A program made the position numbers and the translations under genes. A stretch of 37,967 bases of DNA from a virus: positions 1 through 37,967 of the IMG/VR virus record IMGVR_UViG_3300035661_000167. One strand, written 5' to 3'. Each line of letters starts with the position of its first letter. Within the stretch, counting starts at the first letter, position 1. The notes below the pieces were generated by a model. It was not told the origin of the DNA, made no database searches, and saw nothing but the letters and a program-made list of their open reading frames with translations. Positions 21,504 through 29,687 of this stretch are shown here, piece by piece.

Positions 21504-23069
21504 ATGAAACTTCGTCCAGCCATATTCCATAAAGGTAAGCTCTATGTGGGTGAAGCTACAGATCATCACGCCAACATCGCAGAGCGTCATAATATCCCCG
21601 CCCCTGACAAAAACAGGGGCTTTACTCCTGACGGTAAGAACTTCCTTTCCCGCCATCAGGCCGAGGCTTGGATGCGGAAGCATGAGCCAGAAGCCTACAA
21701 AAAGCTAGGAGAAATCCCTAATGGGCTGCATAGCGAGAACTATGCAGAAGTACATAACGTGGAGCAAAAAGATGCCTCAGAACCCGACAAAAATATCAGA
21801 CGTAGCTCCGCCGGAAAAGTAAACCTCAAAGACAAGTCTGTAATTGTTTATGACCGTGGCGGTCTTTACCTTTACTGTGCTGAGAAACTGGCGGAGTCCT
21901 TCGGTAAGGTTTACTACTATCTTGCTGACGCTGACGCTTACCCCACCAGCCAGAAGCATACCATCGGTATGGGTATTAAAGGTGTAACCAGAGTCCATGA
22001 TTTCTGGAGGCACATAGACAAAGCCGACATGGTAGCGTTCTTTGACTGCTACGATGGGGAGTTACAGCACTGGCTGAGAAGTAAAGGGTACAAAGTATTC
22101 GGCTCTGGTAGAGGTGAGCAGATTGAGATCGACAAGATACTCTTCTTAGAGACTCTGGAGGAGTTGGGCCTGCCTGTGCCTAAGACCTACTTAGCGGAAG
22201 GTATGGACGATCTCAAGCAGTATCTAGAAGAAAACCAGAATGAGACTCTATGGCTGAAGAACCTGCACCGAGGGGACTTTGAAACCCGAAAGTTTACCAG
22301 TATGCCACAGATAAAACCATTTTTGGATGATCTTAGAAAGCGACTGGGAACAGCCTCCGATACTATGGAGGTTCTGGTCCAGCACAAGATTGAGTCTGCC
22401 GCAGAGGTAGGATACGATGGTTTCCAGCTTAATGGAGAGTTTACTACTAACTGCATTGTGGGGTATGAGGTCAAAGATAAAGGCTTCATAGGTAAAGTAT
22501 TTCTTGAGACACCAGAAATTATCAAGGGCATTAACGACGCTTTCGCACCCACATTCAAGAAGCTAGGGTACCAAGGGGCGTACAGCACCGAGATTCGTGT
22601 AACTGAAAAAGGTGAGCCATATTACATAGATGCAACTTGCCGCGTTCCAAGTCCACCAGGCGAAGTAATCTGTGAGTTATACGAGAACTGGGCAGAAGCC
22701 GTATGGCAATTAGCCAGCGGAGAATTGCCGGAACTGAAACCTAAAGGTAAGTTTGCCGCCGAGGTAATTCTTACTTCAGGATGGTACGATACGCATGAGC
22801 TTAATGTTAAGTTTCCAAAAGATATTGCTCAGTGGGTTAAACTGAAGAACCACACCAAACGAGAAGGCGAGTATTACTGTATACCTAACGGCAACGGTGA
22901 GTTCTTTGGCGCAGTTGTGGCTTATGCCGATACACAGGATGAAGCAATAAAGCTGGTGCTTGAGAGGGCCGAGCAGGTAGTAGCTGACGAGCTGGAGTAC
23001 GATGATACTATTTTTGATAAGGCTGCTGACTCTATTAAAGCCGGAGAGCAGTTTGGGATTAAGTTCTGA
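21504..23069 (+). CDS. ATP-grasp ligase-like protein with N-terminal phage module (521 aa)
   Basis: Residues 1-65 (FHKGKLYVGEATDHHANIAE, then GFTPDGKNFLSRHQAEAWM) resemble a small module I know from large phage proteins. From about 110 onward the product looks like an ATP-grasp enzyme of the glycinamide ribonucleotide synthetase type: an N-terminal Rossmann-like part (SVIVYDRGGLYLYCAEKLAE), LPVPKTYLAEG, a strand with the adenine-contacting Lys (ETLWLKNLHRGDF), VGYDGFQLNGEF, and a metal-binding segment (GEPYYIDATCRVPSPPGE). Such enzymes join a carboxylate to an amine using ATP. The substrate is unknown; peptide or small-molecule tagging of a virion or host component is possible. Starts ten or so bases after the previous gene; stop overlaps the next start. 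Confidence 0.78.
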   Translation: MKLRPAIFHKGKLYVGEATDHHANIAERHNIPAPDKNRGFTPDGKNFLSRHQAEAWMRKHEPEAYKKLGEIPNGLHSENYAEVHNVEQKDASEPDKNIRRSSAGKVNLKDKSVIVYDRGGLYLYCAEKLAESFGKVYYYLADADAYPTSQKHTIGMGIKGVTRVHDFWRHIDKADMVAFFDCYDGELQHWLRSKGYKVFGSGRGEQIEIDKILFLETLEELGLPVPKTYLAEGMDDLKQYLEENQNETLWLKNLHRGDFETRKFTSMPQIKPFLDDLRKRLGTASDTMEVLVQHKIESAAEVGYDGFQLNGEFTTNCIVGYEVKDKGFIGKVFLETPEIIKGINDAFAPTFKKLGYQGAYSTEIRVTEKGEPYYIDATCRVPSPPGEVICELYENWAEAVWQLASGELPELKPKGKFAAEVILTSGWYDTHELNVKFPKDIAQWVKLKNHTKREGEYYCIPNGNGEFFGAVVAYADTQDEAIKLVLERAEQVVADELEYDDTIFDKAADSIKAGEQFGIKF

Positions 23070-23443
23070 TGACTCACTTACCTCGCATATCCGTGAATAC
23101 CAAGCCGCACACAAGCCAGCACTATGACACTGCCGGTGACTACAAAGAGATACCTAACGCTTGGGTAGTTTCAGTTTCAGAGCTGTCCGACTGGCGGCAT
23201 GAAGCTCTCATTATGCTGCACGAGCTGGTAGAGATGGTACTTACTAAGAACAACGGCGTATCATGGGACGATATAACCTGCTTCGACATTGAGTCACAGC
23301 ACCCAGACCCCGGCTCTTTACCAGAAGCTCCGTATCATAAAGAGCATAAGTTCGCAGAGAAGATAGAGAAGATGATAGCTAAAGAGCTAGGTGTGGATTG
23401 GAAAGAGTATAACAAGGAACTCGATTCTCTGGAGTATAAATAA
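23069..23443 (+). CDS. Minimal zincin-like HExxE protein (124 aa)
   Basis: Start overlaps the ATP-grasp stop (TGATGA). The core is a helix EALIMLHELVEMVLT (about residues 44-58) carrying HELVE, followed later by a Glu/His-rich segment (EAPYHKEHKFAEKIEKM). HExxE is close to the HExxH metalloprotease motif; with the later His residues it could bind zinc, but the second His of a classical zincin is replaced by Glu. Tight coupling with the ATP-grasp gene suggests a joint function, for example ligation and hydrolysis of the same bond. Alternatively it is a degenerate structural relative. Confidence 0.55.
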   Translation: MTHLPRISVNTKPHTSQHYDTAGDYKEIPNAWVVSVSELSDWRHEALIMLHELVEMVLTKNNGVSWDDITCFDIESQHPDPGSLPEAPYHKEHKFAEKIEKMIAKELGVDWKEYNKELDSLEYK

Positions 23444-24195
23444 TGGCTATTACCTTAATGCCTTCGCCAGTCATGCAGTTCTTCAACTCAGTAGGTGACC
23501 CGTTAGCCGGTGGTATGCTGTATACTTACCAGCCTTTGAGTGCGCTGCCTAAAGCTACTTACACTGACTCCTCTGGCGCGACACCCAACACTAACCCACT
23601 GGTCTTAGATGGTGCAGGTAGAGCATCCATTTGGCTTGATGGGTCGTACAGTATGACTCTTACAGATGCTGATGGGGTTACTCAGTGGCATGCAGACAAC
23701 GTAGTTTCAGGGGACCAGAGCCAGTTTGCTAATCTACAGTCCCAGATCGACACACTAACTTCAAACCTTACCGGCTACGCACCTTTGACATCACCCGGCT
23801 TGTTGGGAACCCCTACTTCGCCTACGGCGAATACAGCTACATCCACTACGCAGATCGCTACCACGGCTTTTGTGCATAATGTGGTGAATCAAGGCGTGAC
23901 CAGTGTTACCTTTATTGGTATGGTAGTATTCTTTGCTACGCCCGTAGCACCTTCTGGTTGGCTAGCTTGTGATGGTTCGGCCTACAGTCGTACTACATAT
24001 GCAAATCTGTTCGCTGTAATTGGCACTACTTACGGCATTGGGGACGGGATAAACACCTTCAACGTGCCCAATATGAAAAACAAGTTCCCACTTGGATGGG
24101 ACCAGATTAAGACCTTTGGAGTGTCTGAAACTATCGTTGCTTCCGGTCCTACTGGACCGTCTGATATTATCCTTTTACCTTGTATAAAAGCCTAG
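23443..24195 (+). CDS. Short tail fibre with collar domain (250 aa)
   Basis: Start overlaps the previous stop (TAATG). The N-terminus (MPSPVMQFFNSVGDPLAGGM, LYTYQPLSALPKATYTDSSG) is the widespread podovirus fibre head, usually attached to the virion. Residues about 150-220 are a phage tail collar domain (VFFATPVAPSGWLACDGSAY, then FNVPNMKNKFPLGWD). The protein ends soon after the collar, without a long receptor domain, so it may be a base or adaptor for the larger fibre encoded next. Located just before the 910-residue fibre. Confidence 0.82.
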   Translation: MAITLMPSPVMQFFNSVGDPLAGGMLYTYQPLSALPKATYTDSSGATPNTNPLVLDGAGRASIWLDGSYSMTLTDADGVTQWHADNVVSGDQSQFANLQSQIDTLTSNLTGYAPLTSPGLLGTPTSPTANTATSTTQIATTAFVHNVVNQGVTSVTFIGMVVFFATPVAPSGWLACDGSAYSRTTYANLFAVIGTTYGIGDGINTFNVPNMKNKFPLGWDQIKTFGVSETIVASGPTGPSDIILLPCIKA

Positions 24196-24204
24196 AGGTG
24201 CTAA

Positions 24205-26937
24205 ATGGCGGATAAACGCGTACGATATAACGAGAGGTTGACCGGAGCAGGACACCCTACGCTTCCAGATACCCTTAATCGCCTTGTCACTGTTGAGCAT
24301 AACACGGATGGTACGCACAATACCTCGTTCGTAGCCCCTGCATCTAAAGGCGTGACCAATGGTGACGCTCATGCTCATAGTGGTAGTGATGGTGCTATCT
24401 TAGATCATGCTAACTTACTGAATAAGGGTACTAACACCCATGCGCAGATTGACACGGCGCTGGTGAGGCTAGCAAATACTTCCGGTACAAATACTGGAGA
24501 TCAAGACGTATCGGGGTTTGCATTAAAAACTACCACAGTAAACGGGCAACCCCTCAGCTCTAACGTAACTATCACAACTACCACTATTGGTGCTGTGCCC
24601 ACGACCCGCACTGTAAATGGAAAAGCCTTGAGCGCAGATATTGCACTTACTCCGTCTGATATTAGTTCAGTACCTATCACTCGCACGGTAAACGGCAAAG
24701 CCTTGAGCGCAGATATTACAATTACTGCCGCTGATGTGGGGGCTATCTCAAATAGTACAACAGTAAACGGACACCCTCTTACTTCTAACGTCACAGTGAC
24801 TGCCGCTGATGTGGGATTTAATAACCAGCCTACACTGCTCAAAATAACTGAGGCCGGGGGGTACCCGCTATGGAACGGATCGTCATGGCCTGGGGGCGGT
24901 GGCGGAGGCGGTGATATGTATAAGGCGGTGTATGATCCAACCGCTTCTGGTACAGTGCTATCTGCTAACTATGCTAAGTACACGACAGGCGGGGTGTATG
25001 CGTTAGGCGCATACACTGACCCCGTTACTGGTGCTATTACCGTGCAGACTGGGGACTACGTTTTTAACACCTCTGCTGACGGTACCGGTACATGGGCTAG
25101 ATTCACCATCACAGGATCAACCCTCTCGCTTACCGATGGAGTGATTAACTATGTGGTAGCTAATTACAACAGCGGTACTCCCGTGCTGCAGGTGCTTACT
25201 AGCAACGCCACGATCAATCAGACTACTATACTTCCGGTCTATACTGTATTCCGGTACGGTACCTATATAAACGTGCTTGACTGGCAGTGCATGGCAAGTG
25301 CTTTAGCTAACAAAGTTGTAGACCGGCTAGCTAGAACTGACAGGTTTGTGCGCGAGTCCGGCCTAGCTCTCAGCGAATCAGCTACGCGTATAGTTAACGT
25401 AACCGCAGGGTATGTATGGTACGGAGTGACACGTCAAAGTATTCCTGTGTTTGACTCTAACAGTAACAGCATGTATTTGTGGTACCACGTAAGTGGTACG
25501 TGGACTGAGACATTAACCACACAGTACAATAACACCCAATACGATGATGGGTCTAACCTACAGACACTCGGCAACGGTAATTACGCAGTAAACTGGGTGT
25601 TTAAGAACGTATCCGCGTCATCAAATAGGGTTTGCGTGGTATTAGGCACCGCTAGCTACACTTTAGCACAAGCCCAAGCTGCTACTATCCCCGCGCTACC
25701 GCCTAGCATATCTGCCTGTTCCATTCTTGTAGGTAAGATTATTGTACAGAAGAATGCTACTACAGCTACTGAGATAAGTTCTGCGTTTGCCGCGTCATAT
25801 AGCGCGGCGTCACTGAGTAACCATGCTGACTTGTTGAACCTTGACTATGCTAATTCAGGGCATATCGGCTTTCAACCTACATTAGTTAGCGGCACTAGTA
25901 TCAAGACTATAAATAATACTTCTTTACTGGGTTCTGGCAATATACTGGCAGGACATACTATCAAAGACGAAGGTTCTGTCCTGACAGCTAGAACCAATCT
26001 TAATTTTGTGGGTTCTACCGTTACTGTTACCGACGACAGTAGTAATGATGCGACGGTTGTTACAATATCTATACCTGACGGTGACAAAGGCGATATTACA
26101 GTATCCGGTAGCGGTGCAACGTGGACTATTGATAACTCGGTAGTCACCACTGCAAAACTCGCAAAAGAAGGCACAGCAGGGCAAGTGCTTACCTCTGGCG
26201 GCGCGGGGGCTAATCCTAGTTATCAAGCTCCACCATCAGGCCGAAACGTAATCATCAACGGTAATTTCAGTATCAATCAACGGGGCTATGTTTCAGGGGC
26301 GGCTGTTGGCGCAGGGCTTTATGGGCACGACCGCTGGAAGATGGCAGCCAGTGCAGACACCTACACATTCAGCACAACCGCCAACGTTACTACTGTCACT
26401 ATTCCGGCTGGTAAAGTATTACAACAAGTGATTGAAGGATTGAATCTGCAATCAGGCACTTATGTATTAAGCTGGACAGGCACAGCACAAGGCAAAATTG
26501 GTGCTGGTAGTTATGGCGCAACAGGTATCACAGGCTCAATCACAGGTGGCACTAATACAACCATTGAGTTTGGCCCCGGCACTATAAGTAACGTGCAGCT
26601 TGAACTAGGTACTACAGCTACTCCCTTCGAGAACCGCTCGTATGGTACTGAGTTGGCTTTGTGTCAGAGGTATTGCATTAAAGTGAGTAATCATTGCATC
26701 GGCAACACAGATACAGCTTTGACCACAGCAAGCAGAGCGATTTTTTGTTATCCAGTTAGTATGAGAGACACACCTACACTAGGCGGTGATGCTGCATTCA
26801 CTATGCTTACAGGGTCATCCGGGACACCAGCGTTGACGTTTCCAAATACACAAACAACAGGGTTTTATAACTCGGCATCTAATTGGACTATTGGGACATC
26901 AGGGTCGATTTCGTTCACATTGATTGCCGAACTATAA
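24205..26937 (+). CDS. Long tail fibre with VNGKALSADI repeats (910 aa)
   Basis: A modular receptor-binding protein. Residues 111-205 hold four repeats of about 25 residues built on TVNG-x-PLS-x-NVT / DVGA, a hallmark of trimeric phage fibres. A Gly-rich hinge follows (WPGGGGGGGDM near residue 230), then a beta-rich shaft and, from about 680, a C-terminal carbohydrate-binding-like domain that begins GRNVIINGNFSINQRGYVSG and contains the DRWKMAASADTYTFS turn common to fibre tips. It ends in FTLIAEL. The gene is followed by a short chaperone-like gene. Host-range specificity most probably lies in the last 230 residues. Confidence 0.85.
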   Translation: MADKRVRYNERLTGAGHPTLPDTLNRLVTVEHNTDGTHNTSFVAPASKGVTNGDAHAHSGSDGAILDHANLLNKGTNTHAQIDTALVRLANTSGTNTGDQDVSGFALKTTTVNGQPLSSNVTITTTTIGAVPTTRTVNGKALSADIALTPSDISSVPITRTVNGKALSADITITAADVGAISNSTTVNGHPLTSNVTVTAADVGFNNQPTLLKITEAGGYPLWNGSSWPGGGGGGGDMYKAVYDPTASGTVLSANYAKYTTGGVYALGAYTDPVTGAITVQTGDYVFNTSADGTGTWARFTITGSTLSLTDGVINYVVANYNSGTPVLQVLTSNATINQTTILPVYTVFRYGTYINVLDWQCMASALANKVVDRLARTDRFVRESGLALSESATRIVNVTAGYVWYGVTRQSIPVFDSNSNSMYLWYHVSGTWTETLTTQYNNTQYDDGSNLQTLGNGNYAVNWVFKNVSASSNRVCVVLGTASYTLAQAQAATIPALPPSISACSILVGKIIVQKNATTATEISSAFAASYSAASLSNHADLLNLDYANSGHIGFQPTLVSGTSIKTINNTSLLGSGNILAGHTIKDEGSVLTARTNLNFVGSTVTVTDDSSNDATVVTISIPDGDKGDITVSGSGATWTIDNSVVTTAKLAKEGTAGQVLTSGGAGANPSYQAPPSGRNVIINGNFSINQRGYVSGAAVGAGLYGHDRWKMAASADTYTFSTTANVTTVTIPAGKVLQQVIEGLNLQSGTYVLSWTGTAQGKIGAGSYGATGITGSITGGTNTTIEFGPGTISNVQLELGTTATPFENRSYGTELALCQRYCIKVSNHCIGNTDTALTTASRAIFCYPVSMRDTPTLGGDAAFTMLTGSSGTPALTFPNTQTTGFYNSASNWTIGTSGSISFTLIAEL

Positions 26938-26947
26938 GGAGTGATAA

Positions 26948-27235
26948 ATGTATAAACTATCAACAAACTCAATAATCCGCCTATCAGACAATGCCTGTAT
27001 TCCATTTGCAGAAGGAAACACTGATTATCAAGCGTATCTTCAATGGCTATCAGAAGGCAACGCGCCTGAACCTGCTAACCCTGTGCCTAATCCTCGCATA
27101 GCAGAGATTAAGAACGAGCTTGCAGCACTGGACATCAAACGTATAAGACCTGTCGCAGAAGGTGACGCAGCTTATCTTGCCATGCTTAACGCTCAAGCAC
27201 TTGCACTGAGGACAGAACTTCAAGGGCTTTTATGA
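26948..27235 (+). CDS. Fibre chaperone-like protein (95 aa)
   Basis: ATG behind AAGGAGTG. The product starts MYKLSTNSIIRLSDNACIPF, has FAEGNTDYQAYLQWLSEGN (the ..GN.DYQ.YL.WL..GN pattern frequent in small proteins encoded after tail fibres), a Pro-rich hinge and a C-terminal helix. These are thought to help fibre folding or to sit at its base. The stop overlaps the next gene's start. Confidence 0.7.
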   Translation: MYKLSTNSIIRLSDNACIPFAEGNTDYQAYLQWLSEGNAPEPANPVPNPRIAEIKNELAALDIKRIRPVAEGDAAYLAMLNAQALALRTELQGLL

Positions 27236-27726
27236 TACTTGGCATTCTTCGTTATATGCTGATGCTGCCTATCTTCATATTGGCTACAGTAGCAACATAC
27301 GCTCTTGCCCCATTATTAGTGCTGTTCCAACGTGACGGCTGGCTACCTAAATGGTGCTGGTGGTTCCAGACGTGGGATAACAGTCTTGATGGTGACAATG
27401 GATGGCAGACTGAACACAGGCCTTGGCTAGATATTCCATACAAGCAACTGTCCAGCCTCCAGCGTTATGTATGCCGCGTTATGTGGCTCTGGCGTAACCC
27501 TGCCTATGGGTTCGCCCATAAACTAGCTCCACAGGCTGGCTACACGCTCACAATGTATGGTACGCACAACAACATCCTTTATGTAGCTAACACTGGTTGG
27601 TTCTTCTGGAATGGGCAAATAGAGGTGTCAGAGAACTATGATTTTAACTGGCTGATTGGCTGGAAGTTACCCTACCCACATAAGCCTAGTCCTATCTGCT
27701 GTACTATGAGGTTTGTAAAGCTATGA
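27232..27726 (+). CDS. Membrane-anchored Trp-rich protein (164 aa), DUF7338-like
   Basis: Residues 4-31 form one strong N-terminal membrane span (LRYMLMLPIFILATVATYAL ...). The rest is Trp/Tyr-rich and probably on one side of the membrane: WLPKWCWWFQTWDNSLDGD, then NPAYGFAHKLAP. I recognise this from other podovirus and siphovirus genomes, where it lies next to lysis or fibre genes and is annotated only as a conserved domain of unknown function. Overlap with the neighbours on both sides places it in the lysis-proximal operon. Confidence 0.72.
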   Translation: MILGILRYMLMLPIFILATVATYALAPLLVLFQRDGWLPKWCWWFQTWDNSLDGDNGWQTEHRPWLDIPYKQLSSLQRYVCRVMWLWRNPAYGFAHKLAPQAGYTLTMYGTHNNILYVANTGWFFWNGQIEVSENYDFNWLIGWKLPYPHKPSPICCTMRFVKL

Positions 27727-28163
27727 GACAAATTAACGACATTGTAATCCACTGTTCAGACTCTCCAAACGGTAGAAATTATCGAGAAAAAGATATTAAC
27801 CAGTGGCATATTGATCGTGGTGAGTGGGGACCGAGTCCTTCTGGTGTGTACTGCGGGTACCATTGGGTTATCTGCATTGATGGTGTGATAGAGGCTGGTA
27901 GGTTGCCTGATGAAGTAGGTTGTCACTGTCCTCCCAATGGGCATTCTTTAGGTATCTGCATGGTAGGGAAGGATAGGTTCACGCAGGTGCAGTGGGATTC
28001 TCTGAAAGCACTCATACAGGGGCTAAAAACTCAGTTCCCGCAAGCTACAATTACTGGACATTACGAGCATGATTCTGCTAAAGTGCAGGGTAAGACATGC
28101 CCCAATTTTGACGTGCCAAGCTACATCGTAGATTTCATACCTGATGACGCACACATACTGTGA
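27723..28163 (+). CDS. N-acetylmuramoyl-L-alanine amidase endolysin (T7 lysozyme-like)
   Basis: Cleaves the amide bond between N-acetylmuramic acid and L-alanine in peptidoglycan. The amidase_2 fold is complete in 146 residues. Zinc ligands are His10 (IVIHCSDS), His113 (ITGHYEHDS) and Cys126 (KTCPNFD); Tyr46 in CGYHWVICIDG and Lys124 correspond to the catalytic pair of T7 lysozyme. No signal peptide or cell-wall domain, so a holin must release it. Starts within the upstream stop (ATGA). Confidence 0.93.
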   Translation: MRQINDIVIHCSDSPNGRNYREKDINQWHIDRGEWGPSPSGVYCGYHWVICIDGVIEAGRLPDEVGCHCPPNGHSLGICMVGKDRFTQVQWDSLKALIQGLKTQFPQATITGHYEHDSAKVQGKTCPNFDVPSYIVDFIPDDAHIL

Positions 28164-28187
28164 ATACATCAGCCACTGGAGATTAAA

Positions 28188-28418
28188 ATGCCCCCTGATC
28201 GCACCCTTACTGACGCTGATATTGCTGCCTTGTCTATAGCCTTAAAATCAGACTCTTGTTCTTGCCCGTTTACTAACGACGAGATTTCAGCGGTAAGGAG
28301 CCTACTAGACCTTATGCACGAAACTAAAAGTAGTATTATTAAAGGTCTAGTCGGGGTTATTATAGCGGGGTTCTTTATAGTATTGGCTATTGGGGCAAAG
28401 GTGTGGGTGAAACAATGA
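28188..28418 (+). CDS. Holin-like protein with C-terminal membrane span (76 aa)
   Basis: ATG after GGAG. The N-terminal half is soluble and Cys-containing (KSDSCSCPFTNDEISAVRSL), with a helix (DLMHETKSSIIKG), then a single span of about 20 residues (LVGVIIAGFFIVLAIGAKVW). Small one-span proteins of this design lie beside amidases in many phages. It could be a holin, or an accessory membrane protein with the next small gene acting as holin. The stop overlaps the next start (ATGA). Confidence 0.6.
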   Translation: MPPDRTLTDADIAALSIALKSDSCSCPFTNDEISAVRSLLDLMHETKSSIIKGLVGVIIAGFFIVLAIGAKVWVKQ

Positions 28419-28573
28419 TTACCAAAGAGGTATTATTGCCGGATGGATCCATAGTGTCATGTAATACCTGTTTTTTATATCATCACAAAAAGAAATACTG
28501 CTCATTGGACGGAAAGCAACACGTAGGTTGCTTCCAAAATTATATGCGTATGGGAGGGCTGGAACAATGCTGA
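28415..28573 (+). CDS. Cys-rich zinc-binding-like protein (52 aa)
   Basis: ATG 28415 overlaps the stop of the holin-like gene. The product has VSCNTCFLYHHKKKYCSLDG then GCFQNY: C-x2-C, a third Cys 9 residues later, and a fourth before a C-terminal aromatic. The pattern resembles the 46-residue protein at 33644-33784, so two members of one small metal-binding family appear to be present in this phage. Function unknown. Its end overlaps the next start. Confidence 0.62.
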   Translation: MITKEVLLPDGSIVSCNTCFLYHHKKKYCSLDGKQHVGCFQNYMRMGGLEQC

Positions 28574-28755
28574 AACGGTTAAAAAGGCTTGTTGAGACAT
28601 TTATTGCTAAAAAATATGTGGCTTGGGTAGTGGCGGTGTTACTGCTTTGTTACGGTAAAATATCTGGTACGGATTGGATAATGCTGACAGGGGCTATCTT
28701 TGCTATTGATGCGTATTCAAAGGGTAAGACTACTCCCCCGGAGGCATCGTGCTAG
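28567..28755 (+). CDS. Second holin candidate (62 aa)
   Basis: I choose ATG 28567, behind GGGAGGG and overlapping the previous stop, rather than a codon 39 bases upstream. The product has a basic N-terminus (MLKRLKRLVETFIAKKYVAW), a hydrophobic stretch (VVAVLLLCYGKISG) and a second (DWIMLTGAIFAIDAY): a possible two-span class II holin. It precedes the spanin genes and overlaps the inner spanin start. Confidence 0.62.
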   Translation: MLKRLKRLVETFIAKKYVAWVVAVLLLCYGKISGTDWIMLTGAIFAIDAYSKGKTTPPEASC

Positions 28756-29063
28756 AATTTATCCTGCTGTATCGTAAAGAGATAGTTTATGGGATAGCTG
28801 CTGCAACAATAGCAGGCATTATTTATTGGTTCGGGTTTCACATACCCACAAAACTAAAAGCAGCACAAGCAGACAATGTGCAGCTACAGGTCCAAGTTGA
28901 AGCTGGACAAAAGGCTATTACATTGCTTGAAGATATTCGAAAGGGAAAGGCCAAGATAGATGACAATACATTCCGGCAGATCAGTTCTGTTCGCGGCAAA
29001 ATTGGCAAGCCTCATACTGTACTTATCCCTGCTGGCAGGTTGTCCATGTCCTCCATGCATTAA
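28749..29063 (+). CDS. Inner-membrane spanin (Rz-like, 104 aa)
   Basis: GTG 28749 behind GGAGG. An N-terminal signal anchor (EIVYGIAAATIAGIIYWFGF, about 11-30) is followed by a periplasmic coiled coil (KLKAAQADNVQLQVQVEAGQ ... LEDIRKGKAK). That is the i-spanin design: it links the inner membrane to the outer-membrane lipoprotein and disrupts the outer membrane at lysis. The outer spanin is nested in another frame within its 3' half, as in the lambda Rz/Rz1 pair. Confidence 0.85.
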   Translation: MLEFILLYRKEIVYGIAAATIAGIIYWFGFHIPTKLKAAQADNVQLQVQVEAGQKAITLLEDIRKGKAKIDDNTFRQISSVRGKIGKPHTVLIPAGRLSMSSMH

Positions 29064-29241
29064 ACCCATTTTGCCCATTGAGCCTCACCCAGTTATGCAG
29101 GAAGTGGTTACGGATGATAACGGTGGTTTGGACACAGAGAACAGCCTGAAAGCAATAGGTAATATTTTCAGTTATCAGGGTGCGCTTGATAAGTGTAACG
29201 AGACAATCAGGCTTTATAATAAAACGGTTGTACCTAAGTAG
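28960..29241 (+). CDS. Outer-membrane spanin lipoprotein (Rz1-like, 93 aa)
   Basis: A different frame inside and beyond the inner spanin gene. The signal peptide ends in a lipobox, LSLLAGC, so Cys28 would be acylated and the mature protein would have 66 residues. The first mature residues are Pro/Cys-rich (CPCPPCIKPILPIEPHP), characteristic of outer spanins. It extends about 180 bases past the Rz-like stop, longer than lambda Rz1. Its presence shows that the host has an outer membrane. Confidence 0.85.
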   Translation: MTIHSGRSVLFAAKLASLILYLSLLAGCPCPPCIKPILPIEPHPVMQEVVTDDNGGLDTENSLKAIGNIFSYQGALDKCNETIRLYNKTVVPK

Positions 29242-29257
29242 TTAAGTATGTTATAAA
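29228..29257 (+). promoter_or_regulatory. Possible promoter for the second fibre block
   Basis: TGTTATAAA at 29249-29257 looks like an extended -10 (TATAAA at 29252-29257); the -35 TTGTAC (29228-29233, 18-base spacer) is weak. The start would fall close to the ATG at 29264, giving an almost leaderless mRNA. That gene also lacks a clear ribosome binding site, which fits, but the evidence is thin. Confidence 0.3.
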
Positions 29258-29263
29258 ATCACT

Positions 29264-29680
29264 ATGAGCCATCTCATCAACGACATAGATAAGTTGGAGC
29301 AAGCCCGTGGCAAAGAAGTCATGGGCTTTGGTGTTGATGGGGATACCAATCAATTTAACATTATTGATGTAGATGCACAGGGTAGAACCGCTTCTAGGCA
29401 GTATATATGGGATACTACGACCTTATCATGGGTCGCAGGCAACTCAGCCGGTGGAGCGGTAGGCGGCGGGGGCGGTTCAAATGTGGCCTACGCTGAGATA
29501 ACTACTATTAACAATGGGTACGCCTATAGTGCCAAAGCTCCTGTCGGGTCTGCGTTGTCCTCTGCTGTATGGCAGGTAAACCGTACTTCACTGTCGGACC
29601 CGTTCATTACTACCTGGGCAGACGGTAACACCAACTTTGACAACAGGGCAGATGCTATGCCTTCGCTAACCTACCTGTGA
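29264..29680 (+). CDS. Virion-associated hypothetical protein (138 aa)
   Basis: The product starts MSHLINDIDKLEQARGKEVM, has a beta-rich domain, a Gly hinge (GGAVGGGGGSN, about 70-80) and a C-terminal beta part. The style (short domain, Gly linker, beta repeat) matches small fibre or capsid-decoration proteins and the large repetitive gene that begins eight bases downstream. No clear ribosome binding site. Family not recognised. Confidence 0.62.
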   Translation: MSHLINDIDKLEQARGKEVMGFGVDGDTNQFNIIDVDAQGRTASRQYIWDTTTLSWVAGNSAGGAVGGGGGSNVAYAEITTINNGYAYSAKAPVGSALSSAVWQVNRTSLSDPFITTWADGNTNFDNRADAMPSLTYL

Positions 29681-29687
29681 GGCTTCT

